64,000 nt of DNA from contig DASWYF010000013.1 in assembly GCA_036405135.1 (NCBI GenBank), positions 62,001 to 126,000 on the forward strand, given 5' to 3'. Under the pieces are notes generated by a model. It did no database searches. It worked only from the letters and a program-made list of their open reading frames with translations, and was not told where the DNA came from. This document shows positions 37,839-46,303 of this stretch, piece after piece. Made by a program: the position numbers and the translations under genes. This DNA is from Verrucomicrobiia bacterium. Lineage in GTDB: Bacteria > Verrucomicrobiota > Verrucomicrobiia > Limisphaerales > JAEYXS01. Within the stretch, counting starts at the first letter, position 1; each line of letters starts with the position of its first letter.

Positions 37839-37892
37839 CGGGCTTTAAGATAGACCTGCTTTGACCCGAGACAACCCTGAAAATATGAGATG

Positions 37893-38843
37893 CTAAGCCG
37901 CCTCCCCAACACTGACACCTTCCGAGATCGCGATTTTCCTGGATAGCTCCTCCGTCACCGATTCGCACAATCCCAAAAACGTCTGCTCTGCGAGACTCAG
38001 GTGACGGCTCTTCCACTGCAGCACGCCCCAGTTCCGTTTCAGCTTGCGACGACCCAGTGGCAACGCCACCAGTGAACGCTCCTGGATTTCTTTCTGCGCG
38101 ATCCACGGTGCCAGCACGCTGATGCCCAAGCCCAACTTCACCAGTTCCTTGATCGCCTCCATGCTGCCGAGCTGCATGAACGTCTTCAGCTCATAACCTT
38201 CCTGAGCAAAATATTCATCCACCGCACCGAAGGTGTAACTATGACGATTGTACAGGATGTAATTCTGCTTCGGTATCTCCAACCGGTTCACCTGGTTCTT
38301 CGCCGCCCACGGATGCAACGGACTCACCAGAAACATCAGCTCATCATGGAAAAGCGGATGAAAAGAAAGTTGCTCATCCAGTTTCGGCTCAAGTGTGAGG
38401 GCCAAATCCACACGATGATTGCGGATCATCTCCACGAGGGCAGGGGAATCACCCGGCTCGATCGTCACGATACAATCCGGGAAGCTCTCCTTGAACTCCC
38501 GCAACACCGATGGCAGCACGTATTGGCACGCCGTCGTGCTGGCTCCGAGACGCAACCGGCTCCGGCCCCATTTGCCGAGATTTTCCAGCGAATCCCGCGC
38601 GCTATTCATCTCCTGTAGTATTTTTTCCGCGTACTGCAGAAGTTGTTCACCTGCGAGCGTCAGGGAAACTTTTTTGCCCACCCTGTCAAAAAGTCTACAC
38701 CCTACATCATTCTCCAAAGCCTTCATAGAATGACTGACGGCGGACTGGGATAGGAACAGTTCTTTGGCGGCAAGCGTGAAGCTTCCCGTTCTGGCAAGGG
38801 TCACAAAGGCCCTTAATTGGCGGCTATCGAGCGGCTGGTTCAT
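37893..38843 (-). CDS. LysR-type transcriptional regulator
   Basis: A 316-residue LysR protein with an N-terminal winged helix-turn-helix (SRQLRAFVTLARTGSFTLAAKELFLSQSAVSHSMKAL, read in two parts) and a periplasmic-binding-fold effector domain of the CbbR/Cbl/CysB class. It is divergent from the NasS-like gene and heads the nitrate island, so nitrogen control is the most likely role. The ATG at 38843 is chosen because the HTH then begins at residue 7; in-frame ATGs at 38891 and 38906 would put the operator-like dyad at 38846-38860 inside the gene. No Shine-Dalgarno sequence precedes any of these starts. It might also serve the downstream PL8 gene. Confidence 0.88.
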   Translation of the reverse strand: MNQPLDSRQLRAFVTLARTGSFTLAAKELFLSQSAVSHSMKALENDVGCRLFDRVGKKVSLTLAGEQLLQYAEKILQEMNSARDSLENLGKWGRSRLRLGASTTACQYVLPSVLREFKESFPDCIVTIEPGDSPALVEMIRNHRVDLALTLEPKLDEQLSFHPLFHDELMFLVSPLHPWAAKNQVNRLEIPKQNYILYNRHSYTFGAVDEYFAQEGYELKTFMQLGSMEAIKELVKLGLGISVLAPWIAQKEIQERSLVALPLGRRKLKRNWGVLQWKSRHLSLAEQTFLGLCESVTEELSRKIAISEGVSVGEAA

Positions 38844-38845
38844 GG

Positions 38846-38860
38846 ATGAAACTGGTTCAT
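38846..38860. promoter_or_regulatory. LysR-type dyad, copy 1 (ATGAA-N5-TTCAT)
   Basis: ATGAA ACTGG TTCAT is a T-N11-A dyad directly upstream of the LysR start and about 105 bases upstream of the NasS-like start. Related dyads lie at 43398-43412 and 49881-49895. It would suit divergent control and autoregulation if the LysR start at 38843 is correct. Confidence 0.45.
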
Positions 38861-38962
38861 GCTCTTCATCGAAACAATTCAGAGCATTCATTGGGCCAAC
38901 TTCCAAAAACTGGCACGCAGAAGGCTACACAGACCGCCGGTGAGCAATTTGTGACACCTTTT

Positions 38963-40063
38963 ATGACCATTCGTAACCGGTCCCAGCGTAACGTGAAGCG
39001 GCTAAAAATCGGCTATGTGCCGCTGATCGACTGCGCGCCATTCCTCGTCGCGCAGGAGAAAGGCTTCTTCGCGCGTTACGATCTGAACGTGGAACTTTCC
39101 CGCGAACCAGGCTGGGCCACCATCCGGGATAAGGTCATCTATGGTGAGCTGGATGCCGCCCATGCCGTCGCCGGAATGCCCTTCGCTGCCACGCTCGGCC
39201 TCGGCTCCATCGTCTGCGAATGCGCTACCGCCCTCGTCCTGAACCTCCACGGCAACGCTATCACGCTCTCAAAGGATCTCTACGAACGCGGCGTCCGCGA
39301 TGCTCGCACCTTGAAGCAGGTCATTGATCGCGATCGCGGAGAACGCACCTACACCTTCGGCGTCGTCTATCCTTTCTCCTCGCACAATTTCCTCCTGCGC
39401 CAATGGCTTCGCAGCGGTCGCATCGATCCGGATAAGGACGTACATATCGTCGTCGTCCCCCCGCCGCAGATGTTCGCCAATCTCCGGGCCGGTAACTTAG
39501 ATGGCTATTGCGTCGGTGAACCGTGGAACTCCGTCGCTGTGCGCGCGGGTATCGGCTGGTGCGTGACCACCAGTGCGGAACTCGCTCCGAACCACCCCGA
39601 GAAAGTTCTCATGGTGCGCAAGGAATTCATCGACCACCACGCGGATGAACACACCCGCCTCGTCGCCGCCATGCTCGAAGCCTGTGATTACTGCGACAAT
39701 CCCGAGCACCGTGATGAACTCGTGAACATCCTCTCGCGCCCCGTCTATCTGAACGTCCCCGCGCAGAATCTTCGGCAAAGCCTGACCTCCACGTTCGATT
39801 GCGGTTACGGCCGCACGCGTCCAACCACAGATTTCTTGGTGTTCCACCGCCATGGTGCGAATGAGCCCTCCATGGACAAGGCCGCGTGGGTCATCAATCA
39901 CCTCATCCACAGCGGCATGGCTACACAACCGGATGGCATTGTCCGCAGCACTGCCAGCAAAGTATTCCGTCAGGACCTCTACGAAGAAGGGCATCAGATG
40001 TTCTCTGAATGCCGCCGTCCGCTCTCCATCGCCAACGCCGGTAACCAGCCACTCGTCGTGTAA
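38963..40063 (+). CDS. Cytoplasmic NrtA-like nitrate-binding protein (NasS-like sensor)
   Basis: A 366-residue protein of the NrtA/CmpA/NasS family (RLKIGYVPLIDCAPFLVAQEKGFF, GWATIRDKV, NLDGYCVGEPWN, NHPEKVLMV). Unlike the NrtA at 43687 it has no Tat or Sec signal, so it should stay in the cytoplasm. That fits NasS, the nitrate/nitrite sensor that holds the antiterminator NasT in other bacteria. No ANTAR-domain NasT is in the window. A longer frame from 38846 adds only polar residues; the ATG at 38963 is the better start. It is divergent from the LysR gene and is followed by the NarK-type transporter after 84 bases. Confidence 0.8.
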   Translation: MTIRNRSQRNVKRLKIGYVPLIDCAPFLVAQEKGFFARYDLNVELSREPGWATIRDKVIYGELDAAHAVAGMPFAATLGLGSIVCECATALVLNLHGNAITLSKDLYERGVRDARTLKQVIDRDRGERTYTFGVVYPFSSHNFLLRQWLRSGRIDPDKDVHIVVVPPPQMFANLRAGNLDGYCVGEPWNSVAVRAGIGWCVTTSAELAPNHPEKVLMVRKEFIDHHADEHTRLVAAMLEACDYCDNPEHRDELVNILSRPVYLNVPAQNLRQSLTSTFDCGYGRTRPTTDFLVFHRHGANEPSMDKAAWVINHLIHSGMATQPDGIVRSTASKVFRQDLYEEGHQMFSECRRPLSIANAGNQPLVV

Positions 40064-40147
40064 TTAAGCAATCAAGCAGAGATGGCCGGTAAAATGGCCA
40101 CTAACCCGTATAGGGGTTTCTCACGCTTTTCTCCATGAACAAAACGA

Positions 40148-41353
40148 ATGAATCTCTCTGAAATTAAGAAAAACGGTCATTGGCCCACACTTTTCGCGGC
40201 CTTCCTCTACTTTGACTTCAGTTTCATGGTGTGGACGCTCCTCGGCCCGCTCAGCGCGCACATCGCCGAGGCCCTCAAGCTGAATCAGCAACAGGTCGGC
40301 CTCATGGTCGCCATCCCCAGCTTGGGCGGCGCGATTCTCCGCATCGCCCTCGGCTTGCTCGTGGACCGCATCGGCGCGAAGAATACCGGCATCCTCGCCC
40401 AATGTATCGTCATCGCCGGTCTGGTGTATGCATGGCTTGTGGGCTTGAACTCCTATCCTGCGATTCTGCTCATGGGCTTCAACCTCGGCTTCGCCGGTGC
40501 GAGCTTCGCTGTGGCATTGCCGCAGAGCGGTCGTTGGTATCCACCTCACATGCAAGGCACCGTGCTTGGTCTCGCAGGCGCAGGTAACATCGGTGTCGTG
40601 CTGGATTCCCTCATCGCTCCGCGTCTCGCAGAAGCCTACGGCTGGCAAGCTGTGTTCGCTCTCGCCCTTATCCCCGCCGTGCTCGTGCTCATCGTTTACA
40701 TCGTGATGTCCAAAGAGCCGCCCGGCAAAGTGAAGCCCAAGACGCTCTCCGATTACGTCACGCTCCTGCGCGATAAAGACACACACTGGTTCTGCTTCTT
40801 CTACACCGTTACCTTCGGCGGCTTCAGCGGGTTGGCTTACTCGCTCGTCATGTATTTCCACAACGAATATCAGCTTTCTAAAATTCAAGCCGGTGACTTC
40901 GCCGCCCTCAGCATCGCCGTGGGTGCCTTGGCACGACCCATCGGTGGCGCGCTCGCCGATCGCATCGGCGGCATCCGCTCGCTGCACTTCGTTTACGTCT
41001 TCGCCGCCATCTTCCTCGTCTGCGGCGTGATGGTGCATAACCTCTGGCTGAACGTCCTCTTCTTCTTCCTCGCCGCAGGAACCTTAGGTTGTGGCAATGG
41101 CGCAGTGTTCCAACTTCTGCCCCAGCGTTTCAGTCGCGATCTCGGCACCATGAGCGGCTTGGTCGGTGCGGGTGGTGGTCTTGGCGGCTTCCTCCTTGCG
41201 CTGGCACTTGGTTATTCCAAAGGCCAGACCGGCAGCTATATCATCGGCTTCACCAGCTTCGCCGTCCTCTGCCTCGTGGCGCTCGTCGGCCTGCAACTGG
41301 TCAAGAAACGCTGGCGCACAACCTGGGGCGCCCAATCCGCTGCCCGCATTTAA
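40148..41353 (+). CDS. Nitrate/nitrite MFS transporter (NNP family, NarK/NasA type)
   Basis: A 401-residue, 12-helix major facilitator of the nitrate-nitrite porter family. The two nitrate signature helices are present: GFNLGFAGASFAVALPQSG (TM5) and GAGGGLGGFLLALALG (TM11). The MFS loop motif is LLVDRIGAKN (here GLLVDRIG). It brings nitrate in by proton symport or exchanges nitrite. It lies between the NasS-like sensor and the PP2C-kinase and belongs to the first transcription unit of the island. The island also has an ABC nitrate system, so uptake is duplicated. Confidence 0.92.
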   Translation: MNLSEIKKNGHWPTLFAAFLYFDFSFMVWTLLGPLSAHIAEALKLNQQQVGLMVAIPSLGGAILRIALGLLVDRIGAKNTGILAQCIVIAGLVYAWLVGLNSYPAILLMGFNLGFAGASFAVALPQSGRWYPPHMQGTVLGLAGAGNIGVVLDSLIAPRLAEAYGWQAVFALALIPAVLVLIVYIVMSKEPPGKVKPKTLSDYVTLLRDKDTHWFCFFYTVTFGGFSGLAYSLVMYFHNEYQLSKIQAGDFAALSIAVGALARPIGGALADRIGGIRSLHFVYVFAAIFLVCGVMVHNLWLNVLFFFLAAGTLGCGNGAVFQLLPQRFSRDLGTMSGLVGAGGGLGGFLLALALGYSKGQTGSYIIGFTSFAVLCLVALVGLQLVKKRWRTTWGAQSAARI

Positions 41354-41407
41354 AATGCCTGCGAGCGAATGGTCGGGAAGCTTATGATAGGCTAAGTCGC
41401 TCACTAT

Positions 41408-41452
41408 TTCCCTCGCCCCTCGGAGGGGAGAGGGCCGGGGTGAGGGGTGCCC
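41408..41452. repeat. Dispersed palindromic repeat, family A, copy 3
   Basis: CCCTCGCCCCTCGGAGGGGA and the GAGAGGGCCGGGGTGAGGGG tail. Its first 40 bases match copy 4 (45024-45065). It separates the MFS transporter from the PP2C-kinase gene. Confidence 0.88.
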
Positions 41453-41502
41453 GTATTGCCGTAAAGCACAGATATTTTTAAGCACGGACCTTTAGTATTA
41501 AA

Positions 41503-43185
41503 ATGCCCCTTACCGTCCCCAATGCAACGAAGCCTCTGGCCGCCACCCGTCTGCGCGTCCACGCCACCGCCTTCGTCATCAGCAAAGACGAAGCCGCTCC
41601 GCCCGATGACTCCGTCACCTCGGAGACCTATCCCGATGGCCTCTTCCTCGCCGTCCTCGCCGATGGCATGGGTTCCGCCCGCCACGGTCGTGAAGCCGCA
41701 CAACGCGTCACCAGCGCCTTCACCACCCATTTCGCCAGCCGCCCGCGCGCATGGCCGCTCGCGAAAGTGCTGGAAGAGATCACCCGCCAACTGAACCGCC
41801 TTCTGTATCAAGAAGGCCAGGCGCGCTTCGGACAATCCGAGCTGGGCACTACGATTGTCGCCGCCTTGCTCGATGGCAATCGCCTGCACGTCATCCACGC
41901 GGGTGATTCCCGTTGCTACCTCTTCCGCAAAGGTAAGCTACACCAGATCACCCAAGATCATCGCGATACCAATCCCGGCTGCGAACATCATCTCATCAAA
42001 GCCCTCGGCATGATCGGCGAGATCACCCCGGATTATTCCGTGCATGATCTCGCTAAAGGTGATCTCGTCCTGCTCAGCTCCGATGGTCTCAGTGACGTGT
42101 TGAAGGAAGATGCGCTGACTGAACTTCTTGGCAAACAATCCTCCGCCCGCAGTCTGGCCAGCACCGCCCGCGAACGCGCCACACTCGAGCAACTCGACGA
42201 CATCTCCGCCGTGCTCGTAGAAGTGATGGAAACGGGCGCTTGCTCTGATGCCTCCGAATCCCTCCCCATCGCCGGACAATTAAAAGCCGGTGACCTTGTG
42301 GATGGCTTCACCCTGCGCCGCAGCTTCCGCGAGAGCGACCGCATCTGGCTTGCCTCCCGTGCTGGCAACTCCTACGTCCTTAAATTCGCCCCCGTCGAAG
42401 CCGCGACCAATGAGCCCTTGCAAGCCCAGTTCCTCCGCGAGATATGGCACGCCACGCGATTGCAGGCAGAATACTTTCCGACCGCCTTTCTGCCAGATCC
42501 CTGCACCTATTGTTACTACGCGCAGGAATATCTCCACGCCCCGAACCTCCGGCAGTATCTGAAAGACCATGGTGACTTGGCCGTGGAAGAAGCCGTTCGT
42601 TTGGGCGTCTTCCTGCTGAACGCAGTTCAGTTTCTCGTCCGCCATGATTTCGTTCATGGCGATCTTAAGCCAGAGAACATCGTCGTCATCGGCACCGGCG
42701 CGGAGATGCGTTTCAAACTCATCGACCTCGGCAGCGTCGCCGAAGTCTTCAGCTTCAACCGTCGCGCTGGCACTCCTAGTTATTTAGCTCCTGAACGCTT
42801 TCACGGAGCCGCCCTCAGTGAGACCACGGAGATCTTTGCGATCGGTGTCACATTATATGAAGCACTGACCGGCCGTTTACCCTTCGGCGAGGTGGAGCCG
42901 TTTCAAACTCCCGTGTTCCGCCAGGTGCGTCCTCCCTCTACCACCAACCATCATATCCCGCAGTGGTTGGACATGATATTGTTACATTCGCTCGCGATAG
43001 AGCCGAAAGACCGGTATCTCAATTACAGCGAGATGCTGTTTGATCTGGAACACCCTGAAAAAGTGCGTCCTTTCCATCAAGCCGACACGCCGCTGATCCA
43101 GCGCGACCCGTTGAAGTTCTATAAATACGGGTTCTATTTCCTTCTGATTACAGTGATTATCCTGCTTTTTATGCTTCTCAAGTAG
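41503..43185 (+). CDS. Fused PP2C phosphatase and Ser/Thr kinase, tail-anchored
   Basis: A 560-residue fusion. Residues about 15-240 are a PP2C phosphatase (LADGMGSARHG, GQSELGTTIVAALL, HAGDSRCYLF, LSSDGLSDVL). Residues about 255-520 are a protein kinase with YVLKFAP (beta-3 Lys), HGDLKPENIVV catalytic loop (HGD in place of HRD), LIDLGS in place of DFG and GTPSYLAPE. The C-terminus has one transmembrane helix and almost nothing after it. Similar fusions sit beside nitrate transporters in Pseudomonas and relatives, so a link to nitrogen supply is likely, but the target protein is unknown. Confidence 0.88.
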   Translation: MPLTVPNATKPLAATRLRVHATAFVISKDEAAPPDDSVTSETYPDGLFLAVLADGMGSARHGREAAQRVTSAFTTHFASRPRAWPLAKVLEEITRQLNRLLYQEGQARFGQSELGTTIVAALLDGNRLHVIHAGDSRCYLFRKGKLHQITQDHRDTNPGCEHHLIKALGMIGEITPDYSVHDLAKGDLVLLSSDGLSDVLKEDALTELLGKQSSARSLASTARERATLEQLDDISAVLVEVMETGACSDASESLPIAGQLKAGDLVDGFTLRRSFRESDRIWLASRAGNSYVLKFAPVEAATNEPLQAQFLREIWHATRLQAEYFPTAFLPDPCTYCYYAQEYLHAPNLRQYLKDHGDLAVEEAVRLGVFLLNAVQFLVRHDFVHGDLKPENIVVIGTGAEMRFKLIDLGSVAEVFSFNRRAGTPSYLAPERFHGAALSETTEIFAIGVTLYEALTGRLPFGEVEPFQTPVFRQVRPPSTTNHHIPQWLDMILLHSLAIEPKDRYLNYSEMLFDLEHPEKVRPFHQADTPLIQRDPLKFYKYGFYFLLITVIILLFMLLK

Positions 43186-43397
43186 TGCTTCCTCACGGTC
43201 TTCGCAGTTTATTTTTCTACACCCTGTGCTGCTGCGAAATCACTGTTTTGCTTAAATTTCGCCAAATCGTTTCTGGCAACTGTTCATTCCTGTACTTCTC
43301 CGCGAGACGTCAAATGGTTTCGTGATTCAAACGTCCTGCGTCTCTTCATGGGTTGTTCATACGGTTCTGCTTTGGTTTCAAGGCAGATAAGTGGTCC

Positions 43398-43412
43398 ATG
43401 AGCCGCATTCAT
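43398..43412. promoter_or_regulatory. LysR-type dyad, copy 2 (ATGAG-N5-TTCAT)
   Basis: ATGAG CCGCA TTCAT differs from the perfect form by one base in the left arm and keeps T-N11-A. It lies 275-289 bases upstream of nrtA. Confidence 0.35.
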
Positions 43413-43462
43413 CAATTTGAGAGATAGAATGTGTGGCGTTGGTGGCACGCCATTCGAGGTGC

Positions 43463-43478
43463 TGGCATGCCGGGAGCT
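43463..43478 (+). promoter_or_regulatory. Weak sigma-54-like promoter upstream of nrtA
   Basis: TGGCATGCCGGGAGCT keeps the GG and GC pairs with exactly ten bases between, but TTGC is replaced by GAGC. It would put the transcript start about 200 bases before nrtA. A match this weak can occur by chance. Confidence 0.2.
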
Positions 43479-43686
43479 TAAAGGCGCGGCATGGTGACCG
43501 AGAAGTCAACCGTCTTGCTCAGGCCGATGATGCGCACGAACCGCACGCGCGGATGGTCGCATATTCTCCTGACGACTTCCGAGTGCGGCCTTGGCAAGTC
43601 CGCGCTGGAGACCGCCGTTGCCAGTCTCGCCCGCCGCCGTCTTTCCGGCTCTATCGCCTCCAATAAAAACACCCGCTAACGAACAC

Positions 43687-44964
43687 ATGAAACAGAAGCC
43701 AACCAACTCCTCACTCAGCCGCCGCAAATTCCTCGGTGTATCCGCCAAGGGCCTCACGCTCGGCGCCTTGTTCTCCGGCCTGCCCAAAGGCTGGGTCGGC
43801 AGCACCTACGCCAGTGATGCTCCGGAGACTCCAAAACTTAAATGCGGCATCATCGCCCTGACGGATTGCTCGCCATTCGTGGTCGGATCTGAAAAAGGCT
43901 TCTTCAAAAAGTATGGTGTGGACGTGACGATCGCGAAGGGTGCCAACTGGGCCGCCATCCGCGATTCACTTTCCTCCGGCGATAATCAGATGACGCACAT
44001 GCTGATCGGCATGCCGATCGCCTCCACGATGGGCCTGCTCGGTTCCCCCAAGAAACCGATGATCATTCCTTGGCTGGTGAACCGTAATGGTCAGGCGATC
44101 TCGTTGAAGGCCGAGCTCAAAGGAAAGGTCAGCAACGATCCGAAAGCGTTGAAACCTTTTGTAGACAAGGCCAAGAAACTCGGTGAGCCGATGTCTTTCG
44201 CCATGACTTTCCCGCCTGGCACGCACGCCATGTGGATGCGCTACTACCTTGCTGCGGGCGGCATCAATCCTGACAAGGATATCTCACTTCTCACTATTCC
44301 GCCTGCACAGATGGTTGCCAACATGAAGATCGGTAAGATGGATGGCTTCTGCGTGGGTGAACCTTGGAACGCCCGTTCCATCGCGGACAAGATCGGTTTC
44401 ACCTCTGTCACCACGCAAGATATCTGGAAGGATCACCCGGAGAAGGTCTGCGCCTTTACCGCCGATTTCGCGGCCAAGAATCCCAAGACCGTGAAGGCGG
44501 TGCTCAAAGGTCTGCACGACACCAGTGTGTGGCTGGATGATCTCAACAACCGTCCGGAACAATGCGAAATCGTCAGCAAGCCGAACTTCATCAACTGCGA
44601 CAAGGAAACCATCCTCGGCCGCTTGCAGGGCAAGATGGACTACGGTGACGGCCGCACCATCCAGGATGAGTTCTACATGCACTTCAGCAAGCGCAACTGC
44701 AACTTCCCGCAGCCGTCCTACGCCAAGTGGTGGCTCACCCAGTTCCGCCGTTGGGGCATGGTCACGGGCAAGCCGGATTACGATGGCGTGGCCAAGCAAG
44801 TCATGCGCGGCGACATCTACACCGAGGCGATGAAGGAAATCGGTGTCACTGATCGCGCCCAAGATGATTCCGGTTGGGAGATGTTCGATGGCGTGAAGTT
44901 CGATCCAAAGGGTGATCTCGAAGCTTACGCCAAGGGCTTCGCTGTGAACAACGCGAAGGGCTGA
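43687..44964 (+). CDS. nrtA: Nitrate ABC transporter substrate-binding protein
   Basis: A 425-residue protein with a twin-arginine signal (SRRKFLGVSAKG, residues 11-22). The mature part is a full NrtA: CGIIALTDCSPFVVGSEKGF, GANWAAIRDSL, FPPGTHAMWMRYYLAAGG, KMDGFCVGEPWN and KDHPEKVCAF. It binds nitrate (and probably nitrite) in the periplasm for NrtBCD. The ATG at 43687 begins the Tat signal; the longer frame upstream is not conserved-looking. It leads the operon with nrtS-like, nrtB, nrtC, nrtD and a porin. Confidence 0.93.
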   Translation: MKQKPTNSSLSRRKFLGVSAKGLTLGALFSGLPKGWVGSTYASDAPETPKLKCGIIALTDCSPFVVGSEKGFFKKYGVDVTIAKGANWAAIRDSLSSGDNQMTHMLIGMPIASTMGLLGSPKKPMIIPWLVNRNGQAISLKAELKGKVSNDPKALKPFVDKAKKLGEPMSFAMTFPPGTHAMWMRYYLAAGGINPDKDISLLTIPPAQMVANMKIGKMDGFCVGEPWNARSIADKIGFTSVTTQDIWKDHPEKVCAFTADFAAKNPKTVKAVLKGLHDTSVWLDDLNNRPEQCEIVSKPNFINCDKETILGRLQGKMDYGDGRTIQDEFYMHFSKRNCNFPQPSYAKWWLTQFRRWGMVTGKPDYDGVAKQVMRGDIYTEAMKEIGVTDRAQDDSGWEMFDGVKFDPKGDLEAYAKGFAVNNAKG

Positions 44965-45023
44965 TGATTAGGTCCGGAATGAACTCCAACAAGAAACACC
45001 ACAGAATGTCAGTAGTGCCATCA

Positions 45024-45065
45024 CCCTCGCCCCTCGGAGGGGAGAGGGCCGGGGTGAGGGGTGCC
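45024..45065. repeat. Dispersed palindromic repeat, family A, copy 4
   Basis: Same core as copy 3, CCCTCGCCCCTCGGAGGGGA and following GAGAGGGCCGGGGTGAGGGG. It sits inside the nitrate ABC operon, between nrtA and the nrtS-like gene, where it could act as an mRNA hairpin that gives nrtA a more stable transcript. Confidence 0.88.
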
Positions 45066-45119
45066 GGTGTTTCTTACTGGATAAGCAAGACGGACTTAAA
45101 CCTGAACAGTTAGAAATCA

Positions 45120-45428
45120 ATGAAATCCTCCACCGGCAACCGCAACCTCTGGCTCGCTGCACTACGTCAGCGTGTCGTCTGGATGCGCGTGCTAAAGGTC
45201 GGTCTGCCGGTGGGGATTCTGCAATCGATCATCAATCAAGGTGATGTCTGGTATCACCATCAGGCCACCGGCCTGACACTTTTTAAGACAATCGTCTCTC
45301 CGCTTGTCACCTCCAGTGTGGCCTTGGTCGCTGCGGCCGCTACTTGGGTGGAAAGGCAACGTGAGACGGAGACTTACACCACGGTCGTTGTGCGGGTGGA
45401 ACCTGAAACTGCTGAAATTTCCCGTTAA
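45120..45428 (+). CDS. NrtS-like small nitrate/nitrite transporter
   Basis: A 102-residue membrane protein with two hydrophobic helices (about residues 24-41 and 56-76). Between them is SIINQGDVWYHHQA, and the second helix is preceded by FKTIVSPLVTSS. The INQGD motif, the two helices and the position inside a nitrate operon match the NrtS family, small bispecific nitrate/nitrite transporters described in cyanobacteria. The charged C-terminal 25 residues are longer than usual. The assignment rests on these features alone, and NrtS-like function could not be verified here. It starts 17 bases before nrtB. Confidence 0.6.
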   Translation: MKSSTGNRNLWLAALRQRVVWMRVLKVGLPVGILQSIINQGDVWYHHQATGLTLFKTIVSPLVTSSVALVAAAATWVERQRETETYTTVVVRVEPETAEISR

Positions 45429-45445
45429 CTTAGAATTTTATACTT

Positions 45446-46285
45446 ATGAAATCATTTAAACTCGACTGGTTGATCTTGCCGATCGTCGGCGCTCTCCTCG
45501 TCATCGGTGCGTGGCACTTGGCGGCGGGCAAGAAAGTCGTCGTCAAAGACGCGGAAGGTAACGTGACTTCCGAAGAGCGCGTCGGAGCCATCGCCGCGCT
45601 GCCGAACGTCAAGGAGACGTGGGAATCCAGCAAGCCGTATGTGATGGAGCCCTTCGCCAAGCGCGGTGAACTCGATCAAGGCATCCTGCGCTTCACCTGG
45701 CTCTCACTGATCCTCGTGGCGAAAGGCTACTTCCTCGCGCTTATCATCGGCACGCCCTTGGGCTTCTTTCTCGGTTTGTCCAAGTCATTCACTAAGATGA
45801 TGGACCCGATCATCCAGGTGTTGCGCCCGGTATCGCCGCTCGCATGGTTGCCGCTCGGTATGGTGCTTTTCCTCGGTGCGGGCAAGAACGCGAGTGATCT
45901 CGCTGCGCTCTTCACCATCGCCATCTGCGCCATGTGGCCCACGGTGCTGAACACCGCTGTGGGTGTGCGTGCCATCCCGCAAGATTACCTGAACGTCGCC
46001 AAGGTGCTGAAGCTCTCCAAGTGGAAGACGCTCACGAAGGTAATGATCCCCGCCACACTGCCTTACATGTTCACAGGTTTCCGCCTGAGCCTTGGTATCG
46101 CTTGGCTCGTGATCGTGGCCGCGGAGATGCTCACGGGTCGCCCGGGTGTCGGTGGTTTCCTCTGGCAGCAATACAACGCGCTCATCTATGAGCAGATCAT
46201 CTTGTGCATCCTCACCATCGGTCTGGTCGGCTTCGTGCTCGACCGTCTGATGAGCGTTGTGGAACGCCGCTTCAAGACCGCCTAA
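45446..46285 (+). CDS. nrtB: Nitrate ABC transporter permease
   Basis: A 279-residue inner-membrane permease of the NrtB/SsuC/TauC type. A long N-terminal lead with one helix (residues 10-24) is followed by a periplasmic loop and five more helices. The EAA loop that docks the ATPase is AKVLKLSKWKTLTKVMIPATLP. LRPVSPLAWLPLGMVLFLG is a family signature. Spacing to nrtS-like is 17 bases and to nrtC 18 bases. Confidence 0.92.
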   Translation: MKSFKLDWLILPIVGALLVIGAWHLAAGKKVVVKDAEGNVTSEERVGAIAALPNVKETWESSKPYVMEPFAKRGELDQGILRFTWLSLILVAKGYFLALIIGTPLGFFLGLSKSFTKMMDPIIQVLRPVSPLAWLPLGMVLFLGAGKNASDLAALFTIAICAMWPTVLNTAVGVRAIPQDYLNVAKVLKLSKWKTLTKVMIPATLPYMFTGFRLSLGIAWLVIVAAEMLTGRPGVGGFLWQQYNALIYEQIILCILTIGLVGFVLDRLMSVVERRFKTA

Positions 46286-46303
46286 CAACCAACTCTGATT
46301 GCC

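Larger units (their letters stand above)
43186..43686. other. 500-base control region upstream of the nitrate ABC operon
   Basis: No gene is supported here; a plus-strand frame at 43433-43666 lacks any recognisable feature. The stretch holds a LysR-type dyad variant at 43398-43412 and a weak sigma-54-like match at 43463-43478. About 200 bases of possible leader lie between that point and the nrtA start. Short hairpins can be drawn in the leader (GAGAC/GTCTC near 43610-43630), but no clear ANTAR-type tandem hairpins. Confidence 0.4.

Noticed and set aside
36324-37853. Plus-strand open frame of 509 codons
   Set aside because: It is opposite the PL8 lyase gene and reads as an Arg/His/Ile-rich sequence without domains; the lyase reading is strongly supported.
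43433-43666. Possible small gene before nrtA
   Set aside because: Arg/His-rich, no ribosome binding site, several alternative frames of similar length; treated as leader.
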